Shown: one piece after another, positions 1-5,949 of the stretch
Layout of the letters: each line of letters starts with the position of its first letter
How positions within the stretch are numbered: the stretch's first letter is position 1
Source of the DNA: Leptolyngbya sp. SIO4C5
Lineage (GTDB): Bacteria > Cyanobacteriota > Cyanobacteriia > Phormidesmidales > Phormidesmidaceae
Assembly: GCA_010671965.1 (NCBI GenBank)
Contig: JAAHIC010000020.1
Span: 1 to 16,209 of the forward strand
Length of the DNA: 16,209 nucleotides
Direction of reading: 5' to 3'
Notes under the pieces: model-generated
What the model was told of the DNA's origin: nothing
What the model saw: the letters and a program-made list of their open reading frames with translations, nothing else
Database searches by the model: none
Program-made: the position numbers and the translations under genes

Positions 1-223
1 TAATGGCTCCCCTGTAGAATCCTAATGCCTGTAGCCGCTGCTGTAGCCTGGCCACAGCAGGTCCATACATGCCCTGCTTCAGGACGGGCAGTTCAACGGG
101 GGAGCCATTGATGGCATCTTCGGCCCGGCAACAGAGCAGGCCGTCCAACAGGCCCAGCGGCAGTATCGGCTTACCCCAGACGGCATTGTGGGTGCAGCCA
201 CTTGGAGTGCCTTACTGCGCTGA
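1..223 (+). pseudogene. C-terminal fragment of a peptidoglycan-binding (PG_binding_1) domain protein, apparently broken
   Basis: The frame starting at base 2 reads a recognisable end of a peptidoglycan-binding domain: [10 protein letters not shown], then [14 protein letters not shown] and [17 protein letters not shown], ending at TGA 221-223. The DG.FG.AT and DG.VG..TW signatures are typical of this family, whose members bind cell-wall glycan and often sit at the end of lytic or lipoprotein enzymes. The same frame has stops at 23-25 (TAA), 32-34 and 44-46 (TAG). Upstream of them it reads NGSPVES, which also resembles the start of such a domain. The coding part is therefore probably interrupted, either by nonsense changes or by frameshifts. 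The gene continues past the left window edge, so its full architecture is unknown. An ATG-initiated reading of the overlapping frame (81-251) has no family resemblance and is a shadow. Confidence 0.55.
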
Positions 224-276
224 GAAGGGTTTTAATACTCTTGAAATGCTTTAACGAACTCTCATCAGGCTGACGC

Positions 277-558
277 TCAGGGCAGCGACTTCCACTCGGC
301 CTCAACTAGCCAGGAAGGAATTGAGCTGGAACTATCCACCTGAGAAATTTCCACCCGATCAGAAGCATGGGCTGCCTGCGTTACAAACAGAACGTAGTTG
401 CCCATCAAAAAGTAGACGCCCATCATAGCAGCGGCAGTAGAGGCTACCAAAAAGCCAGCCAACATTAAGGAAAATTCTTGGCCTTCAATTGCCTTTTCCA
501 TGAGCTGTAGCGCCCAGGCTACCAGCCCTATCACAATAGCCAAAATAAGAAGCAGCAT
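277..558 (-). CDS. small two-helix membrane protein, unknown function
   Basis: I do not recognise this 93-residue protein. It begins with a hydrophobic helix (about residues 2-19, MLLLILAIVIGLVAWAL) and has a second one at about 31-58. The tail of about 35 residues is polar and acidic (DRVEISQVDSSSS), so it should be an inner- or thylakoid-membrane hairpin protein. ATG at 558 is the only start, because an in-frame stop lies three codons upstream; no clear Shine-Dalgarno is visible. It lies 206 bp downstream of hisF on the same strand, with small hairpins between, so it is probably not tightly coupled to hisF. It is convergent with the broken peptidoglycan-binding gene. Coding potential rests on the membrane-protein pattern and the absence of any competing frame. 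Confidence 0.6.
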   Translation of the reverse strand: MLLLILAIVIGLVAWALQLMEKAIEGQEFSLMLAGFLVASTAAAMMGVYFLMGNYVLFVTQAAHASDRVEISQVDSSSSIPSWLVEAEWKSLP

Positions 559-574
559 AAGCAGCTATGATTAG

Positions 575-628
575 ACGCTTCCGAAAGCGTTTCTACATTA
601 AATATCTTAACAGTTTTTAAGAAAACTG
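575..628. other. two short hairpins between hisF and the small membrane protein gene
   Basis: 575-590 forms a perfect 6-bp stem (ACGCTT/AAGCGT) around a 4-base loop. 611-628 forms a 7-bp stem (CAGTTTT/AAAACTG) around TAAG. Both lie in the 206-bp gap. They may be part of the 5' leader of the small membrane protein gene or weak transcript ends for hisF. No strong U-run follows either stem, so the role is open. Confidence 0.3.
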
Positions 629-764
629 CTGCCTCAATGCTTAAGAAAACCTAAGAAAAGTAAAGTTGTTGTCCGGTTTGGAACCCTGTTTAAGCCAGCC
701 CAGGGACTTAATTTTTCGCTGGATATAAACTTCTTACAAAAGTGAGAGCTGCCGCTAATAGCGC

Positions 765-1535
765 CTAAATTAACCGGGTCGGAATCTGATGCTCAGCCAG
801 ATAGGCTTTGATCTCAGACACGCTGAGCTGGCCGTAATGTAGCAGGGATGCTAAAAGAGCCGCCTCAGCTTTACCCGTAGTCAATGCTTCATAGATGTGC
901 TGGCAGGTGCCGGCACCGCCTGAGGCAATGACAGGGACATCAACGGTCGAGGCGATCGCCTGGGTAAGGGTCAGGTCATAGCCTGCTTGGGTGCCATCAG
1001 CATCCATACTGGTGATCAGCAGTTCCCCGGCCCCCCGCCGCACCACTTCCTGCGCCCAGGCTACCGCATCTAATCCCGTATTTTCGCGTCCTCCCCGGAC
1101 GTATACATCCCATCCGGGCGGCTGAGAATCAGGGCGACGGCGGGCATCAATGGCAATGACGATACACTGGGCACCAAAGCGATCGCTAGCCTGATTAATC
1201 AAATCAGGATTGCGTACTGCTGCCGAATTGAGGCTTACCTTATCGGCCCCTGCCCTTAACAATTTTTTAATTGTTTCTAAGTTTTGGATACCGCCACCGA
1301 CGGTTAGCGGAATGAACACCTGCTCCGCCGTTTGGTAAACCACGTCAAAAATGATATCTCGATCTTCATGGGTCGCCGTGATGTCGAGGAAGACCAGCTC
1401 ATCGGCTCCGGCCTGATCGTAAATCTTGGCTAGCTCTACCGGATCTCCTGCGTCTTTCAGGTTGACGAAGTTAACCCCCTTCACCACGCGGCCTGCCTTC
1501 ACATCTAGGCAGGGCAAAATCCGTTTTGCCAGCAT
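765..1535 (-). CDS. hisF: imidazole glycerol phosphate synthase, cyclase subunit HisF
   Basis: HisF, with the glutaminase HisH, converts PRFAR and ammonia to imidazole glycerol phosphate and AICAR in histidine synthesis, in the cytoplasm. The 256-residue length is normal for a single (beta-alpha)8 barrel. The N-terminus [20 protein letters not shown] is diagnostic. The two catalytic aspartates fall at the classical positions: D11 (CLDV) and D130 (VIAIDARR). Phosphate-binding loops are seen at TVGGGI (about 79-84), SLNSAA (101-106) and ASGGAG in the second half. The start is ATG at 1535, with only a weak purine stretch (GAAGAGAG) before it. hisH is not in the window, as expected for cyanobacteria, where his genes are scattered. 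All key residues are present, so the enzyme should be functional. Confidence 0.97.
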   Translation of the reverse strand: MLAKRILPCLDVKAGRVVKGVNFVNLKDAGDPVELAKIYDQAGADELVFLDITATHEDRDIIFDVVYQTAEQVFIPLTVGGGIQNLETIKKLLRAGADKVSLNSAAVRNPDLINQASDRFGAQCIVIAIDARRRPDSQPPGWDVYVRGGRENTGLDAVAWAQEVVRRGAGELLITSMDADGTQAGYDLTLTQAIASTVDVPVIASGGAGTCQHIYEALTTGKAEAALLASLLHYGQLSVSEIKAYLAEHQIPTRLI

Positions 1536-1609
1536 ACTCTCTTCAGTCCCACTTGCACACGCTCTATTATGGGCTACTTCCTGACCCAGAATAGCCGCAC
1601 TTTTGCAGA

Positions 1610-2398
1610 TTAGTGCTGTCTAGAGTAGATGCGATCGCAAAAAAATAGCGTGCCCGCGGTGATACAGAGGGGAATCGCCAGCAGATTTATCAGTGGCAGA
1701 CTGACCAAGCCCAGACAGAGCAGGCCAAAGCTAGCGCTAGCAGGCAGCGTTTGCAGAATTAGCCGTAGCTTGACGCGGAAGCCCAGCCGTCGTCGCTCTA
1801 AAGGCGGATCTAAAAAGTCTAGACAGACCAGGACAACGGCTAGGGTAATTCCTCCTAAACTGGCGACTAGGGTTCCCAGTCCCGGAGCCAAATTGCAGAG
1901 CAGTAAGACACCGCCAACCGCGATCGCCAGCAGAATTTTCTTCAGCTCAAACATAACGGCTCGGCCCAGATCGCGGAGAATGCCCAGCGGCGTCAGTGGC
2001 AGCTCCGTCGGTCGCTGTCCGGTCTTCAGCACTTCTAATTCTTCAGAAAGCTTGCCATAGAAAGGGGAGCCTAGCAGACTGCCAAACTGCAGCAGCACCA
2101 GCCCCGTCACGACAAGCAACAGCAGCAACAGCAAAGCTTGAATGCCGTACTCAATCAAGGCCAGCCAGCTAGGCAAGGTTGCCAAGTAGCTCTCTATGTA
2201 GGCATCGAGCCGCCGTAGGCCAAACCAAAATAGGCTGGCGTACAAAGAAATGCCCAGCAGCAAATTAATGACAATCGGCCAAATGACATAAGGGCGCAGT
2301 TCAGGGTGTCGCTGCAGCAGCCGCAGCGCCCGCAAAGGATAAGCAGCCCCAATGAACAATCCCCCCAGTCCGGCTCCATTCGGTGAAAGCGACGCCAT
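1610..2398 (-). CDS. EI24 / CysZ-like multi-pass membrane protein
   Basis: This is a membrane protein of 262 residues with four or more hydrophobic segments. It has features of the EI24 (PF07264, CysZ-related) family: an N-terminal stretch with [18 protein letters not shown], a first long helix ([16 protein letters not shown]), and a cytoplasmic part containing [19 protein letters not shown]. The CysZ branch of the family is linked to sulfate uptake in proteobacteria, but the cyanobacterial members are uncharacterised, so no substrate is assigned. The frame is open further upstream to a TTG at 2431 that overlaps the preceding gene. ATG at 2398 is preferred because it sits 13 bp after that gene's stop and just before the conserved N-terminal region. 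The spacing suggests co-transcription with the membrane protein gene at 2412-2870. Confidence 0.75.
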   Translation of the reverse strand: MASLSPNGAGLGGLFIGAAYPLRALRLLQRHPELRPYVIWPIVINLLLGISLYASLFWFGLRRLDAYIESYLATLPSWLALIEYGIQALLLLLLLVVTGLVLLQFGSLLGSPFYGKLSEELEVLKTGQRPTELPLTPLGILRDLGRAVMFELKKILLAIAVGGVLLLCNLAPGLGTLVASLGGITLAVVLVCLDFLDPPLERRRLGFRVKLRLILQTLPASASFGLLCLGLVSLPLINLLAIPLCITAGTLFFCDRIYSRQH

Positions 2399-2411
2399 AA
2401 ACCCCGATTTT

Positions 2412-2870
2412 TTAGGCAGTTTGACTAGCAATAAAGGCTAAACCAATCAGACCGCCAATGCCAAGCCCCAACACTGAAACACCAGCAACAATCAGCATCG
2501 TAGCGCCCCGCTTAAAGAGCTGCAGCAGGCGATCGCCTAAAAGAGTCGTCATGATGGAGCTGAGAGCTGCGGTCACCACTGCTACTATCCCAACTTTAAA
2601 GACATTGAGGGCTTCCCCCGCAGGCGTTATTCTTTCTAAATCGATGGTGCCGCCATAGTTCATCGCAATTGCTAAAGCCACTACCACCAAACCCATCCCC
2701 AAAATAGCCAGCCCCGCCAGCGAATTAGCAGGCCACCAGCGAAACTGCCCCAAAGACATCGGCCCGGCTAAGGCGATCGCCTGCAGCAGGGTACCCACCA
2801 AGGCCAAAATCCAAATCCAGTAAGGCGCTGGAAACGCCGCCAAAAATAAACCGACAAAGCCATAGAGCAA
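2412..2870 (-). CDS. cyanobacterial four-helix membrane protein, unknown function, with a doubtful 5' end
   Basis: This 152-residue protein is almost entirely hydrophobic. It has about four membrane helices: about 2-33, 45-69, 90-107 and 122-147. The motif RWWPANSLAG and the closing VLGLGIGGLIGLAF look like a conserved cyanobacterial membrane family of unknown function. No ATG is available: TTG at 2870 is the first plausible start, with ATT and CTG codons a little upstream before a stop at 2892-2894, and no Shine-Dalgarno is visible. The similarity of the plus-strand TpsA remnant begins at the same place, so the native start codon and promoter may have been removed by a rearrangement. It is either a gene with an altered start or a 5'-truncated one. 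Downstream, the EI24-like gene follows after 13 bp. Confidence 0.6.
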   Translation of the reverse strand: MLYGFVGLFLAAFPAPYWIWILALVGTLLQAIALAGPMSLGQFRWWPANSLAGLAILGMGLVVVALAIAMNYGGTIDLERITPAGEALNVFKVGIVAVVTAALSSIMTTLLGDRLLQLFKRGATMLIVAGVSVLGLGIGGLIGLAFIASQTA

Positions 2871-2888
2871 GCCGCACAGAATAAGTAT

Positions 2889-3701
2889 CAGCTAGCGATC
2901 GCCGGTGACATCAGCGTTACGGCACCGACTATCGACTTAAACAATGGCAGAATCATTGCTGAAACGAGTGATAACAACACCCAGGGCGGCTTCATTACCT
3001 CCAGCGGTCTGATTGGCTTCAACGTGGCAGGAGGCAACATTACTATTTCAGGCAATGGGCTAGGCATCTTGAGCATGACTAACAACAGCCTCATTTCTGC
3101 CCGTGGCATTGAGGTAGGCGCGACAGCTGCTGGCACAGGCCCCAGCAATCCAGCCGTTGCAGGGGGCAACATTTTCTTGTCTAATTTTTTAGCGATCGAA
3201 GCAACTATTCCGCCTAGTGGGCCTGCTGGTAACGACATCGTCACGAACGAAAGTTTGGCTGGCGGCGGCGTCATTGACTTTGCCCTAATACTGCCTACGG
3301 GTTTTGTCCGCGACAACTTGGGGTTGTCTTTTGCTGAACTGCGCTCTAACAGTCAAAACGATCTTTCAACCAATGGACTCATCGATATTTTAGACACCGG
3401 AATCTTTGAAGAAGCGGCGGCGATTCCACTTGCCTTTGTGGATGTATCTGATCTGGTGGGTGACTCTTGCTCAGCCGGGACTTCTGAAGGCAGCGAGTTT
3501 ACCGTAGGCGGACAAGGCGGTCTACCCGCCAATCCAACCCAGCCTCTCAGTCCGGCTTTAGACAATAACGACTGGATCTTGCTAGATGAATTAGACAACG
3601 CTTCAGCCAATTCATCCCAAAATTCTCAACTAGCTCGTCAGCCACAACAACCCAAAGGGGTGTGTCTCAATTCTTTACTTTCTCAAACAATTCAGCAATA
3701 A
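2889..3701 (+). pseudogene. C-terminal remnant of a filamentous-haemagglutinin-type exoprotein (TpsA of two-partner secretion)
   Basis: The frame is open from 2850 and becomes recognisable at about 2889. It reads QLAIAGDISVTAPTIDLNNG, then repeated glycine/asparagine-rich beta-helix strands (GGNITISGNGLG, SLISARGIEVGA, AGGNIFLSNF). It ends in a tail of the type seen on cyanobacterial TpsA proteins: DSCSAGTSEGSEFTVGGQGG followed by LPANPTQPLS. About 270 residues remain. The N-terminal secretion (TPS) domain, the signal peptide and most of the helix are missing. No normal start exists; a GTG at 3024 is internal to the beta-helix. I therefore call it a truncated relic left by a deletion whose breakpoint lies between about 2864 and 2900. 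Two DUF928 genes follow on the same strand and a TpsB gene lies beyond, consistent with a once complete two-partner-secretion locus. Confidence 0.72.
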
Positions 3702-3778
3702 GTGCCTGGAATTGTTTGATTTATCAGTGAATAGTTTATTAGATCAGTCGTAGACCCTTATCTACTGAGGCAATGGCT

Positions 3779-4642
3779 ATGAAACGCGCAATTTACTTTT
3801 CAACGGCGGTTTTAACTGCTTTGATATCAGGGATATTCAGCGCTAGCCATCTACCGGCTGCAGCCGCTGCAGCTTCAGCAATTTCCGTCAACGGTTCGCT
3901 AGGTCAGTCTAGAGAGATTCTAGTCGCCGGACGCTATCGCTTTCGTTTTAGAGTACGTCCCTCCCGCTATCGAATTGGTGGATTCCGGCGGGGTAATACC
4001 TGTTTCAATGCTGGTCGGGTCATGGCGCTAGTGCCACCGACTCGAGACGTTGAACAGGCAGGTTTCCGGGAAGTAGCTGTAGACAGCACGCTCTCAGGCC
4101 ATCCTACCTTTTTAGCCTACGTAGAAGGGCTACGGGACAAATCAGCTCAGTTCACGCTGCAAAATGCCGAGGGCACTGAGGAAATTTACAGCACTACGTT
4201 TGTCCTCCCCGATGAGAATGGCATTGTAGCTATTGAAGTTCCTAGTACCGTTCCTGAGCTAGAAGTAGGCGAAAGCTATCTTTGGCAAATGGCGGTAATC
4301 TGCGATGCGGACAATCGCTCTGAAGATGCGGTAGTGGGCAGTTGGATTCAGCGAAGTTCCTTAGAAACACTGCGAGCATCCCTAGATGAAACCAATGCAG
4401 TCGATGCAGAATTAAACCAGGAGTTTGATACCCTTGCAGCGCAGCTCAGTAGTGCTGAGGCACGCGAAAAACCTCAGATTCTGGCTGAGCTGGGTATTTG
4501 GCAAGATTCGATCGCTGAGCTAGCTGCCCTTCGCTATCGCAACCCAGAGGATAGTGACTTGGCAGAGTCTTGGACAACGCTGCTGCAGTCGGTAGAAATG
4601 GATGCCTTTACTAACGCCAATATTGTGCAGATTGAAGAATAA
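3779..4642 (+). CDS. DUF928 family secreted protein, first of a tandem pair
   Basis: The protein has an N-terminal signal peptide (MKRAIYFSTAVLTALISGIF, cleavage near the ASHLPAAAAAASA stretch) and should be exported. After it comes an Arg-rich segment (YRFRFRVRPSRYRIGGFRRG) leading into NTCF and VMALVPP, then the HPTFLAYV strand and the VPELEVGESYLWQMAVIC core with a late cysteine. These are hallmarks of DUF928, a cyanobacterial family of unknown function often found beside two-partner-secretion genes. The C-terminal helices (LAELGIWQDSIAELAALRY) resemble a TPR unit. A second ATG lies two codons upstream at 3773. The GAGG at 3767-3770 is only 2 bases from that one but 8 bases from 3779, so 3779 is preferred. 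It lies 71 bp after the TpsA remnant and is paralogous to the next gene. Confidence 0.85.
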   Translation: MKRAIYFSTAVLTALISGIFSASHLPAAAAAASAISVNGSLGQSREILVAGRYRFRFRVRPSRYRIGGFRRGNTCFNAGRVMALVPPTRDVEQAGFREVAVDSTLSGHPTFLAYVEGLRDKSAQFTLQNAEGTEEIYSTTFVLPDENGIVAIEVPSTVPELEVGESYLWQMAVICDADNRSEDAVVGSWIQRSSLETLRASLDETNAVDAELNQEFDTLAAQLSSAEAREKPQILAELGIWQDSIAELAALRYRNPEDSDLAESWTTLLQSVEMDAFTNANIVQIEE

Positions 4643-4660
4643 AATGGCTGAGTTTCAGTG

Positions 4661-4678
4661 GCGATCGCGATCGCGATC
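4661..4678. repeat. overlapping tandem HIP1 palindromes
   Basis: GCGATCGC at 4661-4668 overlaps a second copy at 4667-4674, and a third partial copy (GCGATC) ends at 4678. HIP1 is a highly over-represented cyanobacterial octamer, so its presence marks the lineage. Direct overlapping copies in a spacer, 18 bp after a stop codon, are less usual. Confidence 0.8.
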
Positions 4679-4737
4679 AAAGCCTATGCATATTAGCTTG
4701 AGGTATTTATAGCTTTTGCAAAGGTACTGCTTAAAAC

Positions 4738-4761
4738 GCCTCAGGTAGAACTATCTGAGGC
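4738..4761. terminator. hairpin, possible weak terminator after the first DUF928 gene
   Basis: A 10-bp stem (GCCTCAGGTA/TATCTGAGGC, one G-T wobble) closes a 4-base GAAC loop. The plus strand is followed by AAAATTG and the minus strand by GTTTTAAG, so the U-run is poor on both. It could be a weak terminator, an mRNA-stabilising structure or a protein-binding palindrome. Confidence 0.4.
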
Positions 4762-4950
4762 AAAATTGAAAGCAATGATACCTGTAAGGCTTTATCCATT
4801 TTTTGCAAAAAGTGACAGCCTTATTGCGGAGTCTATAAAACTGCATAAGTTACAGAGAGCTAGAAGTAGTTCTCTTATAAGCGTTAAAAAAACCCAGCCT
4901 TCAGCCCGGTCACGATATTTAATCTTGTTGCCTATTCGGGAGTACTTCTG

Positions 4951-5787
4951 ATGAGACGGTCTATCTGGCATCCTGTTCTGCTCACCCTTACCTTGCTGGC
5001 GGGATCACTCCCCCTTTCTGCCACGGCTGAAGCAGCAGGTATTCGTCCTGGTTTGGGGACAATCGGTGAAAATCATCAAGAAGTCCTGCTGGCTGGATAT
5101 CGCCGCTTTCGCTTCCGGGTGCGGACGTCGCGCTATCGCTCCGGCGGATTTCGACGAGGGCCAGAATGTTTTGTAGATCCAAACGATCGGCTGGCGGTGA
5201 TTGCCCCCCCTGCCAAACCGGAAGAAGAAGTCGCAGCTTTTGATGAGGCCCTAGATGCCAGAACAGACAATGCCGATAATGTGGGCCCAATTGATAAAAC
5301 AGCCTCTGCCCATCCCGTATTTTTGGCGTATATTCCTCAACTTAGAAATGCTACGGAGGCTCAGCTCACAGTTCAGACCAGCGATTTTATGAATCAAATT
5401 GCTGATATTCCGTTTGAGGTAAGCAGTGAAGGCGGGATTGTGGCTATTCAGGTGCCCAGTAATACACCAGGTTTAGAGGTCGGCAGCCAGTACATTTGGC
5501 AGCTAGCTGTTCAGTGCAATACAGCTGATAACTCTAGAAGTGATGACTTAGCAATTGAGAGCTGGATTGAACGAGAAGCGATCGCCGCCTCTGCGCCCAG
5601 CACGCCTCAAGAACGAGTTGCCTTCTATGCAGAACAGGGGATTTGGCAGGAAACAGCTTCAACCTTAGCGCAGCTACGACATCAGTTTCCCGACGATGCG
5701 GCAATTAGTCGGGACTGGGCCGCCTTGATGGCAGATGTCGGACTGGATCAATATGCGTCCGTCCCCGTTGTGCAAGTAGTTCGCTAG
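4951..5787 (+). CDS. DUF928 family secreted protein, second of a tandem pair
   Basis: This 278-residue paralogue of the preceding gene has a clear signal peptide (MRRSIWHPVLLTLTLLAGSL, then PLSATAEA). It keeps the same Arg-rich segment (YRRFRFRVRTSRYRSGGFRRG region), a PECF cysteine, the LAVIAPP strand, HPVFLAYIPQL, the VPSNTPGLEVGSQYIWQLAV core with a following cysteine, and the C-terminal GIWQETASTLAQLRHQFPDD helices. An insertion of about 15 residues (AFDEALDARTDNADN) is absent from the first copy. GGGAG at 4938-4942 is well placed, 8 bases before the ATG. A strong hairpin terminator follows at 5834. Function is unknown. The likely role is in the periplasm or at the envelope, and a link to two-partner secretion is inferred from its neighbours only. 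Confidence 0.85.
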   Translation: MRRSIWHPVLLTLTLLAGSLPLSATAEAAGIRPGLGTIGENHQEVLLAGYRRFRFRVRTSRYRSGGFRRGPECFVDPNDRLAVIAPPAKPEEEVAAFDEALDARTDNADNVGPIDKTASAHPVFLAYIPQLRNATEAQLTVQTSDFMNQIADIPFEVSSEGGIVAIQVPSNTPGLEVGSQYIWQLAVQCNTADNSRSDDLAIESWIEREAIAASAPSTPQERVAFYAEQGIWQETASTLAQLRHQFPDDAAISRDWAALMADVGLDQYASVPVVQVVR

Positions 5788-5833
5788 ATTGTCTTAGCCA
5801 AAAGCCGTTCTTGCCCAAATTCGTTTGAAAAAT

Positions 5834-5874
5834 GGAAGTGCGTCGGACTCATGTTGCAACGCACTTCCGCTTTT
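5834..5874. terminator. bidirectional rho-independent terminator between convergent DUF928 and tpsB genes
   Basis: A perfect 10-bp stem (5834-5843 GGAAGTGCGT, 5859-5868 ACGCACTTCC) closes a 15-base loop and is followed on the plus strand by GCTTTT. On the minus strand the stem is followed by ATTTTTC. It lies between the plus-strand stop at 5787 and the minus-strand stop at 5950, the expected place for a shared terminator. Confidence 0.8.
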
Positions 5875-5949
5875 AAAGTTCAGCCCGTTGCATACGAAGA
5901 CCCCCCTCGGCTGTTTAGCTACGCTGGCACATAGACCCTGGTGAAACGG

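Larger units (their letters stand above)
4643..4950. other. 308-bp spacer between the two DUF928 genes
   Basis: No convincing gene is present. It opens with a cluster of overlapping HIP1 octamers (4661-4678), then carries a hairpin (4738-4761) and an A/T-richer leader ending in GGGAG at 4938-4942, 8 bases before the next ATG. A 58-codon frame starting at ATG 4775 ends in TGATG, overlapping the next start. It lacks a ribosome-binding site and protein-like composition. Confidence 0.5.

Noticed and set aside
1629..2060. 143-residue plus-strand frame
   Set aside because: Basic, Ser/Arg-rich antisense of the EI24-like gene with no domain.
2888..3316. 142-residue minus-strand frame opposite the TpsA remnant
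   Set aside because: Pro/Met/Leu-rich shadow; the plus strand carries the clear beta-helix repeats and C-terminal tail.
4766..4951. 61-residue frame before the second DUF928 gene, ending in TGATG
   Set aside because: No ribosome-binding site, composition unlike a protein, and its only attraction is the overlap with the next start.
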